Part shown: in pieces, positions 42,969 to 53,415 of the stretch
Layout of the letters: each line of letters opens with the position of its first letter
Numbering within the stretch: position 1 is the first letter of the stretch
NCBI GenBank assembly: GCA_965247965.1
Contig: OZ252053.1
Span: forward strand, 5,766,001-5,830,000
Direction: 5' to 3'
DNA from: UBA7328 sp965247965
Lineage (GTDB): Bacteria > Bacteroidota > Bacteroidia > Chitinophagales > Saprospiraceae
DNA: 64,000 nucleotides
Program-made: the position numbers and the translations under genes
Notes under the pieces: generated by a model
What the model was told of the DNA's origin: nothing
What the model saw: only the letters and a program-made list of their open reading frames with translations
The model's database searches: none

Positions 42969-44582
42969 TCAGTAAAAGGTAAAATTCTGTGCATCAAACA
43001 TACCCTTATCACTAATCTTAATCTCAGGGATGACCAATAAAGCCATGAAAGAAAGGGTCATGTAGGGAGCTTTTAGTGTGCTGCCGAAAGATCTGGCTAA
43101 TGCGTCTATTTTTTCGTATTGCCCGCCAACTTCCTCACATGTCAATGCACTCATTAATCCGGCAATGGGCAGGGGAAGCACCTCGATCTCACTGCCACAT
43201 ACAGCAGACAATCCCCCCTTGTTTACGATTAGCAAATTGACAGCTCTGCAAATATCTTCATTGTTAGTCCCAACAGCAATAATATTATGTGAATCATGAG
43301 CTACAGAAGAAGCTATGGCCCCCTTCATCAGCCCGAAGCCATTGATAAATCCAACCGTCCCAGAAGCGTCTGAATACCTATTAACAACGCCGATCTTGAG
43401 AATATCCCTTCGTTGAGCGCTTACATTTCCATCATTTTCTGTTTCCAAATTCACGAAGAGTTTTTTTGTGATCAATTCGCCGTCTATGGCTTGAATGACA
43501 GGCACATTTTCAGTTGGCCCCTTGTACTTGAAATCCTCTACTTTCTTTTTAGACGTTGAAAAATTATTAGTGATCCGGTGCCCTTTAGCAGGTAGATTAA
43601 CAGTGCTGTTTTCTAGCATTTGAATTCCGTTGATATAGACCTCCTTCACGTTAAAATGCTCCAAATCCTCGATAACAATAAAATCAGCCTTGTCTCTTTC
43701 TCTTAGCAGCCCAATATCCAATCCGTAGTGTTTCACCGGATTGACACACGCAACTATCAATACATCAAATAAGTCATAATTCTTTGAAAGTGAGCGCTTT
43801 ACGAGTTGATCAATATGACCTTTCAACAGGTCATCGGGATGCTTGTCATCGCTGCAAAACATGACTTTGTCCGGGTGAGATTTTATAAGCGGGTGAAGGG
43901 CTTCGTAATTTTTTGCAGCCGAGCCTTCGCGTATAATGATCTTCATACCGTAGTCCAGTTTGTCGAGTGCTTCTTCTAATGTAAAGCACTCATGATCTGT
44001 ACTTATGCCTGTTTCGATATATCGTTTTGCATCTTCACCACGTAGTCCTGGAGCATGGCCGTCGATGACTTTTCCAAGCGTCCTGGCATAAGCTATTTTT
44101 TTCATCACCTGTTCATCACGAGAGAGTACACCGGGATTGTTCATCATCTCCGAGAGGTAGTATATATCGTCGCGTCGAAGAAGTTCATTTACATCTTCTG
44201 AGTCAAGGACGGCTCCCGCTGTTTCGAATTGTGTGGCAGGCACGCACGAGGGCGCCCCAAAATGAAACTTGAGGCCTGCACCTTTCGCATTTTCGATCAT
44301 GTAGTGCACACCTTCTTTACCGAGCACATTCGCAATTTCGTGAGGATCGGAAATGGTGGCAACAGTGCCATGCCTTAATGCAATTCGGGCGAATTCATAA
44401 GGCACGAGCATTGAGCTTTCGATATGGATATGGGCGTCTATGAAGCCTGGGAGGATGAAGTGGTTGGGGGCGGATTTAACCCTTTTGATGGATTGGATGA
44501 AATCGTTTGAGATGACCATTCTAGCCGGGTAGATTTGTTTTTTATGTAGGTCGACTAATTGGCCGGAGATGTTATTAATCAT
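42969..44582 (-). CDS. ade: Adenine deaminase
   Basis: This 537-residue amidohydrolase of the adenine deaminase family converts adenine to hypoxanthine and ammonia for purine salvage. Metal-binding motifs are PGFIDAHIHIESSMLVP and SDPHEIANVLG; further family segments are FCSDDKHPDDLLKGHID and SSVAHDSHNIIAVGTNNEDI. Length matches the family. It is convergent in orientation with nothing and divergent from sdaA, about 57 bases away, so both promoters lie in 44583-44639. Confidence 0.93.
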   Translation of the reverse strand: MINNISGQLVDLHKKQIYPARMVISNDFIQSIKRVKSAPNHFILPGFIDAHIHIESSMLVPYEFARIALRHGTVATISDPHEIANVLGKEGVHYMIENAKGAGLKFHFGAPSCVPATQFETAGAVLDSEDVNELLRRDDIYYLSEMMNNPGVLSRDEQVMKKIAYARTLGKVIDGHAPGLRGEDAKRYIETGISTDHECFTLEEALDKLDYGMKIIIREGSAAKNYEALHPLIKSHPDKVMFCSDDKHPDDLLKGHIDQLVKRSLSKNYDLFDVLIVACVNPVKHYGLDIGLLRERDKADFIVIEDLEHFNVKEVYINGIQMLENSTVNLPAKGHRITNNFSTSKKKVEDFKYKGPTENVPVIQAIDGELITKKLFVNLETENDGNVSAQRRDILKIGVVNRYSDASGTVGFINGFGLMKGAIASSVAHDSHNIIAVGTNNEDICRAVNLLIVNKGGLSAVCGSEIEVLPLPIAGLMSALTCEEVGGQYEKIDALARSFGSTLKAPYMTLSFMALLVIPEIKISDKGMFDAQNFTFY

Positions 44583-44639
44583 ATGAAGATGATAATTCAG
44601 AATTTCGTAAATTTAATGAAGAAATAGATTCTCAACTTT

Positions 44640-46211
44640 ATGAACTATCCCAGCATCTTCAACGACGTTCTCGGCCCCGTCATGCGCGGCCCGTCTAGTT
44701 CGCATTGTGCCGCTTCGCTGAGGATTGGCAGAATTTGTCATGACCTGATGGAAGGCAATATCTCGCAAGTGCTTATCGAATTTGACCCAAATGGATCATT
44801 AGCAACTACGCATGAAGGGCAGGGCTCGGATATGGGCTTGTTCGGAGGATTTTTAGGATGGGGGGCCGACGATGAAAGATTAGAACGTGCCGGAGAGCAT
44901 ATTTCAACGTCGGGAATTCAAATTGACTTTAAACTGAACGAACTGGACATTGATCATCCAAATACCTACAAAATAACTCTGACGAATGCGCGCGAGCAAA
45001 GAGAAGTAATCGCTATTTCAACCGGAGGTGGAATGATCGAAGTCGTTCGAATCGACGGTTCGGATGTCGCGATGGATGGAGGCTTTTTTGAAACATTGGT
45101 CTACGCCTCGGAAGGCGATAATGTAGTGGATTATTTGAAGAATAACGTTGAATGCGAAAGTCTGAATGTAGACCATAATCGCGATTTGACCTTCGTCGAA
45201 ATCAAATCAAACAGATTTCTGGATGGAGTCTACCTCGAGGAGTTGAAAAGTTTCGACGAAGTCAAATTCATAAAAGAAATCCGCCCCATTCTTCCTATCC
45301 TTTCACGAAAGAATGTAAAAGTTCCATTTATCACTTGCGACGAGATGATGGCCTATAACAAAGACAAAAATCTCGAATTATGGGAACTGGCTATAGAGTA
45401 TGAAAGTGCACGCGGAAATCTCGGCAGAGAAGATGTGCTAGATCATGCCAGGAAAATCCTTGAAATCATAAAAGATGCTGTAGAAACAGGTTTGGAAGGC
45501 ACGGAATACGAGGATCGTATCTTGGGTAGCCAATCTGTAAAATTCAGAGAGTTACTCGAACAAAAAAAGCTTATAGAAGGCAATGTACTGAATCGCATTG
45601 TGATGTACGTATCAGCGATTATGGAAGTGAAAAGTTCGATGGGTGTAATCGTGGCAGCGCCTACTGCTGGTTCTTGTGGTGCGATGCCAGGAGCGGTCTT
45701 AGCTGTTGTGGATTCTTTGCAACTCTCTGAAGATGAAGCTGTGAATGCACTTTTGGCGGCTGGACTTATAGGTGTCTTTATAGCTGCACATTCCACCTTC
45801 GCCGCTGAAGTAGGAGGATGTCAGGCGGAATGCGGAGCGGGAGCAACAATGGCGGCTGCTGCAATAGTAGGATTGGGAGGTGGCGATCTTAGGCAATCAA
45901 TCTCGGCAGCATCAATGGCCTTGCAAAGTCTATTGGGAATGATCTGCGACCCTATCGGAAATCGCGTAGAAGCTCCTTGTCTGAACAGAAATGTATTAGC
46001 TGCGTCCAATGCCCTTTCATGTGCGAATATGGCATTAGCCGATTACGATCACCTCATCCCACTTGACCAGGTGATCGATACGATGTATGAAGTGGGTAAG
46101 AGCATTCCCAACACGCTGAGATGTACCAATTTGGGCGGCTTGTCTATTACTCCTGCTGCTAAGGAAATTGAAGAGAGGCTTGAGCAGAAGTATTTTTATA
46201 AGAATTGTTGA
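44640..46211 (+). CDS. sdaA: L-serine ammonia-lyase, iron-sulfur dependent
   Basis: This 523-residue enzyme combines the beta-like N-terminal part (DVLGPVMRGPSSSHCAASLR) with the catalytic alpha-like part (APTAGSCGAMPGAVLAVVD). It deaminates serine to pyruvate using a [4Fe-4S] cluster. Candidate cluster cysteines lie in GGCQAECGAGATM, EAPCLNRNVLA and NALSCANMALADYDH. It appears complete and stands alone. A CGGAT tandem repeat follows its stop. Confidence 0.92.
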   Translation: MNYPSIFNDVLGPVMRGPSSSHCAASLRIGRICHDLMEGNISQVLIEFDPNGSLATTHEGQGSDMGLFGGFLGWGADDERLERAGEHISTSGIQIDFKLNELDIDHPNTYKITLTNAREQREVIAISTGGGMIEVVRIDGSDVAMDGGFFETLVYASEGDNVVDYLKNNVECESLNVDHNRDLTFVEIKSNRFLDGVYLEELKSFDEVKFIKEIRPILPILSRKNVKVPFITCDEMMAYNKDKNLELWELAIEYESARGNLGREDVLDHARKILEIIKDAVETGLEGTEYEDRILGSQSVKFRELLEQKKLIEGNVLNRIVMYVSAIMEVKSSMGVIVAAPTAGSCGAMPGAVLAVVDSLQLSEDEAVNALLAAGLIGVFIAAHSTFAAEVGGCQAECGAGATMAAAAIVGLGGGDLRQSISAASMALQSLLGMICDPIGNRVEAPCLNRNVLAASNALSCANMALADYDHLIPLDQVIDTMYEVGKSIPNTLRCTNLGGLSITPAAKEIEERLEQKYFYKNC

Positions 46212-46260
46212 GCTGGAACACGGCCGCCGTCGCTCATAGCTTTGGCGGCGAGCGATCGGA

Positions 46261-46297
46261 CGGATACAACGGATGCAACGGATTTATACGGATTCGA
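46261..46297. repeat. CGGATxCAA tandem intergenic repeat
   Basis: Four imperfect units of 9-10 bases (CGGATACAA, CGGATGCAA, CGGATTTATA, CGGATTCGA) between the convergent sdaA and NSS genes, followed by GATCTGTGGG and ATCAGTGGG relatives. No coding potential is seen in 46212-46369. Confidence 0.5.
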
Positions 46298-46369
46298 CCC
46301 TCAGATCTGTGGGTATCTGTCGCATCAGTGGGATCAGTGTTCTATTCTTAATCGAAACAATCACGAGCG

Positions 46370-47869
46370 CTAAGACCACCTCTCAGTCCTCCCCACAATC
46401 CAACGATTCACCCCAATCAAAATCAAAAGAACAACGCCCCACTGCAACAAACAAGTTACAATACTCGACTGTGCAAAAGGATTATACCATTCCGCATTAG
46501 TACCATCATTAATCAACCACCAGGACAAAAGAACAACCGATGCTATTGGAATAAAATAAGTGATCACCGTATCCCAAATTCGCGACAATCTAACATCATC
46601 AGGATTCTGGCTAAGTATCTCCTCTCGCACTCTCGATACCCCAAACCGGATAACCACAAATGCAAAGAATCCTCCCGAAATCAAAAGCGCCAAGCCCCAT
46701 ACAAAATCCTGATTGGAGAGAATATTAAGATTGATCGCTGATGGAATACCAGCGATATATGAAATGGCTATGATGATGACTATTGCCGTTGATCGTTTCA
46801 TCCCTCCATCAATAAAAGTCCGCACCGTCATTTCAAATTGCGATATTATAGACGAGAATCCTGCTAGTGTCAGTCCCAGGAAAAACAATATGGTCAAGAC
46901 CTTGCCAAACAATATTTTTTCAAAAAGCTGGGGCATCCAGATAAACGTTAGGCCGGTGGAAGCAGGCCCACTATTTCGCATCACATCGAGGATCTCGCTG
47001 CTCGAACTCCCCATTTTCGAACCCATAATCGCAAAGCAAGTTCCAAAGATCATCATACCACAAATGAGTGAAATAAAATTATTGCCAATGCCGGTGATGA
47101 GGGCATTTTTAACAATTCCAAACCGCATCTGCATATAAGCGCCATAGGTAATGAACATTCCCCACCCGGCCCCGGTATCCCATGCATTTTGTGTCAATGC
47201 GGCCACCCAAATATTAGGGTCGTTAAATTGACCCCAATCTACCCTAAAGAAATACTTGATACCGTCTAACGAACCACTCAATGTCAACGACCGGAAAAGG
47301 GCAACGAATAGGATAGCCAATAAAGTAGGAATTAACCAAGTATTGATCTTTTCGATTCTTTTGATGCCTTTCCAAATGGCGAACACGCAACCCAACATTA
47401 CTATAGCATGAGACACCAAAGGCCATCCTCCCGATTGGTAATTCTCCCAGGTAGACATTGCAATCTCGGTGGAAGTAGGCAATTCATTAAATATAGAGTA
47501 GCCGAAGTAATAGACACACCAACCCAGCACTACGGAATAAAAAAAGCTGATCGCAGCCGCGACAAATGTCATAAACGATCCCATCCACGCAAATTTCTTC
47601 CCCGCAGTCACCATTACGGCGCCAATCACTCCCTTCCTACTGCTAATACCAATTGCATATTCTGCAATGATCAGCGGAATGCTCCAAACAAAAAGAAAAA
47701 TTACCCAAACAATGATAAAAGCTCCAGCGCCTTCGTCGCTGCCGTTTTGGGCGACTATTCGCGGAAAGCGCCAGATGTTGCCAGTGCCGATCGCAATGCC
47801 TAATGCGCTTAAGAGGAAGCCCCATCTGGAGGAAAATCTTTGTTGGTTGGTTTTTGAAGATGAGTTCAT
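46370..47869 (-). CDS. Sodium-dependent transporter (neurotransmitter:sodium symporter family)
   Basis: About 499 residues from ATG 47869 (MNSSSKTNQQRFSSRWG); the longer open frame adds 14 unlikely residues. The NSS signature is clear: RWGFLLSALGIAIGTGNIWR-FP in the first helix and about 12 hydrophobic segments in all. The NSS/LeuT fold uses Na+ to import amino acids or similar solutes; the substrate here is unknown. A large intracellular loop carries DVMRNSGPASTGLTF. It lies between sdaA and the IS4 element. Confidence 0.9.
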   Translation of the reverse strand: MNSSSKTNQQRFSSRWGFLLSALGIAIGTGNIWRFPRIVAQNGSDEGAGAFIIVWVIFLFVWSIPLIIAEYAIGISSRKGVIGAVMVTAGKKFAWMGSFMTFVAAAISFFYSVVLGWCVYYFGYSIFNELPTSTEIAMSTWENYQSGGWPLVSHAIVMLGCVFAIWKGIKRIEKINTWLIPTLLAILFVALFRSLTLSGSLDGIKYFFRVDWGQFNDPNIWVAALTQNAWDTGAGWGMFITYGAYMQMRFGIVKNALITGIGNNFISLICGMMIFGTCFAIMGSKMGSSSSEILDVMRNSGPASTGLTFIWMPQLFEKILFGKVLTILFFLGLTLAGFSSIISQFEMTVRTFIDGGMKRSTAIVIIIAISYIAGIPSAINLNILSNQDFVWGLALLISGGFFAFVVIRFGVSRVREEILSQNPDDVRLSRIWDTVITYFIPIASVVLLSWWLINDGTNAEWYNPFAQSSIVTCLLQWGVVLLILIGVNRWIVGRTERWS

Positions 47870-48093
47870 AAGATCGGCGCCGAAGTTTGCGAAAAGTTCA
47901 CAACTTTTCAAAAAGATAGGAGTTTCTTCATTCGAGAGAATTTCGGTCAGTTTCCTGATAAAAGATCCTGATCCACGGATTACAGTAACCTGTCCGCTCG
48001 CACAGAAGGCGGGGTTTCACTAATTGGGATAAAATCTATTCATGTGCAAAATGCAGAATGTCAGTGGCTTACGTGTTATGTTAAAGAGGCTAT

Positions 48094-49414
48094 CATACTA
48101 CTGGACATTGGGGTTAAAATAATACAATGTCTTGAAATAAAGTAGGTTATATATTATAATAAAGTGGAATATATCATTATTGTTTGTAAAACAAACAATT
48201 AACAACAATGACAATTCCACTCGTAAGCGAAATAAAACCATTTTTCTCAGGTTTTGAAGAACATGTAATAAAAAATTTTCTCACAACAGCCCAAGGTATA
48301 TTATCAGCCAGGACGACGAATTTGAACATTGTAAAGGATAAGCTCCCTGGAATACTCGAAAACCAACAAAACACCAAACCTGATTCGAATTATAAGAGGT
48401 TGATCCGTTTTTTCAATATGGATGATGCTGACAAGCAGGCATTGATTGAAGCTATATTATGTTTTAGTTTTTATTTGTTGAGACTCAAAGCGAAGAACAT
48501 CAAATATTTGGCACTAGATGGTACGAGCTGGGAGAATGGCAACAAGAATATTCACTTATTAACATTGAGTGTAGTGGTCAATGGAGTAAGTATTCCAATA
48601 TGGTGGGAAGACTTAGACAAGAAGGGTATGAGTAATTTTAATGAAAGACGAAAGGTGATAGACAAAGCCTGTAAATTATATAATCTGAAAGGTTTGATAC
48701 TACTAGCAGATCGGGAGTACATCGGAGAAAGATGGTTTAAATATCTGGTAGACAAGGGGTTAGAGTTTGTAATTAGGTTAAAAAAGGGAATTTATAAAGG
48801 GTATGTGGACAACCAAAGGGGAAAGGATAAGACATTTTATAAACACCAACATCTTCGATACATTGGTATTGAACGTGAAGCATTGAAAAAACGGTATCAA
48901 ATCTGTGGAGTGTCTAAACAAATTGAAATCCTTGGAAAAAAATTTTCTTTTGTGATTTTTAAAAACCCCAAAAGTTCAGCCAACGAACCTCTGTTTTATT
49001 TCATATCTACATTGAAAGACAAAAGAAAAATAGTAAAGCTTTACCCTATTCGTTGGACTATTGAAACTTGCTTCAAACACTTAAAATCAAATGGTTTCAA
49101 TTTAGAAGCTCTTAATTTTAAAGACTCTGGAAAAATAGAATTGACAATGGGTATTGTAGTATTTATCTATGCCTTATGTATTGAACAGGGTCTAACCCAA
49201 CTCAAGCACAAAAAGAAGAGTGATTGGAAGAAATATAAAAACGGATCGATCAACTTAGTCGTTTCCAAATTTAAAAAAGGACTATCCTTTTTAGAAATCA
49301 AATTCAACAACCTTAGAAATTTCATATGCTTTCTTTCTCATTCCATTCGTTCTATCCCCAAACCCTCTTGGCTATTCTTTGAACCACAATTTATAGCTCA
49401 TGTCCAGTAGTATG
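48094..49414 (+). mobile_element. IS4-family insertion sequence, 1321 bp, with 9-bp target duplication
   Basis: Perfect 15-base terminal repeats, CATACTACTGGACAT (48094-48108) and its complement (49400-49414), flanked by the direct repeat AGAGGCTAT (48085-48093 and 49415-49423). A complete transposase fills the element. The perfect ends and duplication indicate recent insertion into the intergenic gap before the 1296-residue gene. Confidence 0.95.
48208..49410 (+). CDS. IS4-family transposase
   Basis: This 400-residue DDE transposase has acids in KYLALDGTSWENG and LILLADREYIGERW, and the Y-R-E-K signature in YPIRWTIETCFKHLKSNGF. It starts at ATG 48208, about 114 bases inside the left end, and its stop codon lies within the right inverted repeat. 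The frame is complete, so it is likely active. It is distinct from the IS4-like transposases at 523 and 11267. Confidence 0.92.
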   Translation: MTIPLVSEIKPFFSGFEEHVIKNFLTTAQGILSARTTNLNIVKDKLPGILENQQNTKPDSNYKRLIRFFNMDDADKQALIEAILCFSFYLLRLKAKNIKYLALDGTSWENGNKNIHLLTLSVVVNGVSIPIWWEDLDKKGMSNFNERRKVIDKACKLYNLKGLILLADREYIGERWFKYLVDKGLEFVIRLKKGIYKGYVDNQRGKDKTFYKHQHLRYIGIEREALKKRYQICGVSKQIEILGKKFSFVIFKNPKSSANEPLFYFISTLKDKRKIVKLYPIRWTIETCFKHLKSNGFNLEALNFKDSGKIELTMGIVVFIYALCIEQGLTQLKHKKKSDWKKYKNGSINLVVSKFKKGLSFLEIKFNNLRNFICFLSHSIRSIPKPSWLFFEPQFIAHVQ

Positions 49415-49506
49415 AGAGGCTATGTAATTCTGCCACTAATCGAAATATATTTCTTATTTCTCAATTTAGCTTTTAAGATGTAATTTTAGAGCAAATCACA
49501 TTTAGA

Positions 49507-52500
49507 ATGATAAAACACTTGTTCACTATTGTCTTCGTTACTTTGCTTCTATCATGCAAACAAGGGGTGGTGCTACCAATTGAAACTGGATTTTATGCGA
49601 CTCAAACGGAAGATCAAATCCAAATTTTCCAAAAGGGAAAAGAAAAAGCATTGGTCACACAAAATGCGCAGTCTGACCATCGACCCTATCTCCACCCCAT
49701 CCTCGCTCCGGGCTCGGATGCCGAATTAACGCAATATAGCCCCGGTCATCATAAACATCAAACAGGCCTTTACTGGGGATTCACAAGAGTAAATGGAAGT
49801 GGAGCCAGTAAAGACGAACTCAAAAAATGGTTTTACAAAAAAGATAAGCCAGAAGACATCAAACAGAAAATCGGCCGCGACTTTTTCCACAACCCTGGAG
49901 GAGATCATTGGCAGCGCGTGTCCTTGGATTTGATCAGCGACGAAGGCGATGAGTTGAGGTGGAGGACGGTTTATAATATGCTTGACGCAAATGGAGAGCC
50001 GATCATGAAAGAAACGCAGACATGGACATTTTCAGAATACGATGGAAAACATCTACTGGAACTGGAATGGAATGGAGAGGCTCTGGGCGATATCACCATC
50101 AATGAATTTGAATACGGAGGCATGTTCCTCAGAATGCCTTGGCACAAAGGCATCGAAGGAGAAGCCGTCAACGCCGCCCGCCAAATAGATCAAAAAGCGG
50201 AAGGTCAACGAGCTATGTGGGTCGATGTCGGAATGGAAATAGAAGGCCTCGGCGAATGGGGCCACATAGCGATTTTTGACCACCCAGAGAACGACGGCTT
50301 TCCCCAGAGATGGAGGGTAGATGGACAATTGGGTATTGGGCCGACACGTGCGCTTATGGGTGATTGGCATATCGCTAAAGGTGAATCCGCCACTTTCTGG
50401 CACGGTATATTGGCGCATACGGGCGAGTTGAACGATGTCAAAATGAAGGATTGGTGGTCAGATTATATCGGTGACCAAGGCATGTACAACGATGCCTCAC
50501 TATGGAGAATAGCGCAAAGAGAAGGGCGAGAGGCCAAGTTCCTGACACCTCAGGAAGCAATCGACAACACTACTATCAAAGAGGGATATAAAGTAAACAT
50601 GTATGCTTCTGAGCCGATGATTACTCAGCCCATGGCTTTCTGCTGGGATAACAAAGGTCGCATGTGGATTGCCGAAAATCGAGATTACGAATCCCGAAGA
50701 GATGGATTTTCTAATGACGGCAAGAGTCGCATTTTGATACTGGAAGATACTGACCGGGATGGTGTAGCGGATAGTAAAAAAGTGTTTATCGAAGGCATAC
50801 CATTCCCTGCAGCTATTGCTATTGGGTTCGACGGTTTATACTTAGGCGCTCCGCCAAATTTGCTTTTTGTGCCGGATAAGGACAAAGATGACAAAGCGGA
50901 TGAAGAAGACATTGAAGTTCTCTTAACAGGTTGGGGAATACGTGATCGACACGAGACGATTAATAGCCTGCACTGGGGGCCGGACGGGTGGTTGTACGGA
51001 TTAGAAGGTTTCGCCACACCATCAAAAATCAGAAAACCCCAAGGCGAAGGAAAACTTTATGGTCACAAAGAACCATTTCCTACAGATCTACTTGAAGGAG
51101 AGGGCGTTGACATAGACGGTGGTGTGTGGCGTTATCATCCAACTAAACATGAATTTGAGGTAGTGGCTCATGGCTTTAGTAATCCATGGGGAGTGGACTA
51201 TGATGCCAAGGGTCAGATGTTCATTTCCGCATGTGTGATTCCGCATTTGTTTCACGTTGTGCAAGGAGGCATTTATCATCGACAGGGCGGAAAGCATTTC
51301 AATCCATATGTATATAAGGACATTCGGACCATTGTCGACCATAGACATCGATCAGCTCACGGAGGAGCCAGAGTGTATCAATCAGATGCATTTCCCGAAG
51401 AAGAACAAGGTAGGATTTTCATGGCGAATATACATGAACATAATGTCCTATCCGACATCCTCACTCCGAACGGGTCAGGTTTCGTTGCCAGCCATGGAGA
51501 TGATTTCATGATGGCAAACAATGCCCAGTGGATTGGATTTAGTATGGAGGTCGGACCCGAAGGTGGGCTATATGTTTTGGATTGGCATGATGCTGATATT
51601 TGCGGTAATGATGTGGTCAATAAGGAAACGGGTCGCGTATTTCGAATAATGCCAGAGACCTCCTTAGCAAAGGAGTGGAACGGCAGATATGATGATCTAA
51701 ACTCATTAACGGATTTACAACTCGCTGAATATCAGCTATCTAAGAGTGACTGGCATACCAGGAGGGCAAGAGTTATTTTGCAAAAAAGAGGTGCTCAAGC
51801 GAGCATTGATGCCGAAGCCATTGATAAGCTAAAGGACATATTGCAAAATGAAGGCAATAGTGATTCTCAATTAAAAGCACTTTGGGCTTTGCATGTATCG
51901 AAATCAATAAATGAGGGGGAACTTGCAGATCTATTAGAAAATAGTGATCCATATCTGCGAGCATGGGCTATTCAATTTCTTACTGAAGACAGAAATGTTT
52001 CTGATCAAGTGCTTGCGCAAATGGTACGGATGGCAAGGACAGAAAAATCTGCTGTAGTACGACTTTATCTCGCTTCGGCCCTGCAACGGTTGCAAGAAAA
52101 AGATCGATGGGGCATTGCCAATGCTTTGGTCAGTCATATTGCAGATTCTGATGACCCTAATATTCCATTTATGATCTGGTTTGGTATAGAACCATTAGTT
52201 AGTGACGATGTATCAAACGCAACTCAACTGGCCATTAGCAGTAAGATACCTATGATCACTAGTCATATAGCTCGTCGACTAGTTGATGCCGATCAATTGG
52301 AAGCCGTTACGGCGGCATTGGGTAAGAGATCGAATAACTTAAAGGCTATATTGGAAGGTATGATCAGCGGATTGGAAGGTCGCGCAGATATCACCGAACC
52401 ATCAAACTGGGAATATATCTACAACAAGATTAAGAACGATGCTTCTCTTTCTGATCTTGCGGTGCAGGTAGCGCAAAATTTCGGAAGTATAGCAGCAGCC

Positions 52501-53397
52501 AGGGAAATGCTGGCAACGTTAAAGAATCCAAATGCCGAATTATCCAAAAGACAAAATGCGATAACAAGTCTGGCTACACAAAAGTGGCCAGAACTTGAAT
52601 CCGAACTCGCAGATCTTCTTCGTGTAGATGAGCTAAAAACGGAAGCTATCAGGGCTATGGCATCTTATGAAAGCGCATCAATTGGAGCCCTGCTCCTGCA
52701 AAGTTATGACGGTCTGAATCTTGAACATAGACAGGAGGCAATCCAAACACTATCCTCCAGACGTACTTATGCACGGCAACTGGCAAAAGCCATAAACGAG
52801 GAGAAAATATCGAGAAAGGATATCCCACCATATACCGCTCTCCAACTGAAACGCGTTTTGGGTAGTGGCTTTGTGGAAATGTGGGGACCAATAGAAGATC
52901 TGGCATCTAACAAAGAGGCAGAATATGCCAAATATCAAAGATTGCTCTCTGATAAGGCTTTGACCCAAGCGGATCCGCATGCTGGTCGAGCTGTCTACCG
53001 TCGTGTCTGTTTTGCTTGTCACAAGATGTACGACGAAGGTGGTGTAATCGGCCCGGATCTCACTGGGTCTAATCGTCAAAACACAGCTTACTTGCTCAGC
53101 AATGTGATCGAGCCGAGCGCTGAAATACAAGATGACTATCTTATGGTGGTCGTTACAACCCAAGATGGCAGGATATTCAGCGGCAATGTGATTGCTGAGA
53201 ATGAGCGCCAACTCACGATGCGTATCGTAGGGCAAGACGAGGTGCTCATTAATCAATCTGACATTCGCTCAAGGGAACAGACCACGCAATCCATGATGCC
53301 CGAGGGCTTATTAGGCCCATTGAGCGACAAAGAGGTATTGGATTTGTTTGCCTACATGAGGACCTTGGAGCAGGTGGAGATGAGGGAGGAGTTGTGA
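49507..53397 (+). CDS. DUF6807 / PVC-type dehydrogenase / HEAT / cytochrome c fusion lipoprotein
   Basis: This 1296-residue exported protein has a lipobox (VTLLLSC). Residues about 25-330 are DUF6807-like (HRPYLHPILAPGSD, GHHKHQTGLYWGFT). Residues about 350-730 form the PVC-type membrane-bound dehydrogenase propeller (MAFCWDNKGRMWIAENRDY, LHWGPDGWLYGLEGF). HEAT-like helical repeats follow to about 1140. The C-terminus holds a haem-c domain with CFACHKMYDEGGVIGPDLTG near residue 1168. The design suggests oxidation of a carbohydrate or related polyol with electron transfer through haem; the Gfo/Idh oxidoreductase at 53951 may act in the same pathway. It lies 93 bases after the IS4 element, which may alter its promoter. 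Confidence 0.88.
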   Translation: MIKHLFTIVFVTLLLSCKQGVVLPIETGFYATQTEDQIQIFQKGKEKALVTQNAQSDHRPYLHPILAPGSDAELTQYSPGHHKHQTGLYWGFTRVNGSGASKDELKKWFYKKDKPEDIKQKIGRDFFHNPGGDHWQRVSLDLISDEGDELRWRTVYNMLDANGEPIMKETQTWTFSEYDGKHLLELEWNGEALGDITINEFEYGGMFLRMPWHKGIEGEAVNAARQIDQKAEGQRAMWVDVGMEIEGLGEWGHIAIFDHPENDGFPQRWRVDGQLGIGPTRALMGDWHIAKGESATFWHGILAHTGELNDVKMKDWWSDYIGDQGMYNDASLWRIAQREGREAKFLTPQEAIDNTTIKEGYKVNMYASEPMITQPMAFCWDNKGRMWIAENRDYESRRDGFSNDGKSRILILEDTDRDGVADSKKVFIEGIPFPAAIAIGFDGLYLGAPPNLLFVPDKDKDDKADEEDIEVLLTGWGIRDRHETINSLHWGPDGWLYGLEGFATPSKIRKPQGEGKLYGHKEPFPTDLLEGEGVDIDGGVWRYHPTKHEFEVVAHGFSNPWGVDYDAKGQMFISACVIPHLFHVVQGGIYHRQGGKHFNPYVYKDIRTIVDHRHRSAHGGARVYQSDAFPEEEQGRIFMANIHEHNVLSDILTPNGSGFVASHGDDFMMANNAQWIGFSMEVGPEGGLYVLDWHDADICGNDVVNKETGRVFRIMPETSLAKEWNGRYDDLNSLTDLQLAEYQLSKSDWHTRRARVILQKRGAQASIDAEAIDKLKDILQNEGNSDSQLKALWALHVSKSINEGELADLLENSDPYLRAWAIQFLTEDRNVSDQVLAQMVRMARTEKSAVVRLYLASALQRLQEKDRWGIANALVSHIADSDDPNIPFMIWFGIEPLVSDDVSNATQLAISSKIPMITSHIARRLVDADQLEAVTAALGKRSNNLKAILEGMISGLEGRADITEPSNWEYIYNKIKNDASLSDLAVQVAQNFGSIAAAREMLATLKNPNAELSKRQNAITSLATQKWPELESELADLLRVDELKTEAIRAMASYESASIGALLLQSYDGLNLEHRQEAIQTLSSRRTYARQLAKAINEEKISRKDIPPYTALQLKRVLGSGFVEMWGPIEDLASNKEAEYAKYQRLLSDKALTQADPHAGRAVYRRVCFACHKMYDEGGVIGPDLTGSNRQNTAYLLSNVIEPSAEIQDDYLMVVVTTQDGRIFSGNVIAENERQLTMRIVGQDEVLINQSDIRSREQTTQSMMPEGLLGPLSDKEVLDLFAYMRTLEQVEMREEL

Positions 53398-53415
53398 ACA
53401 CAATTTGCATTTAGA

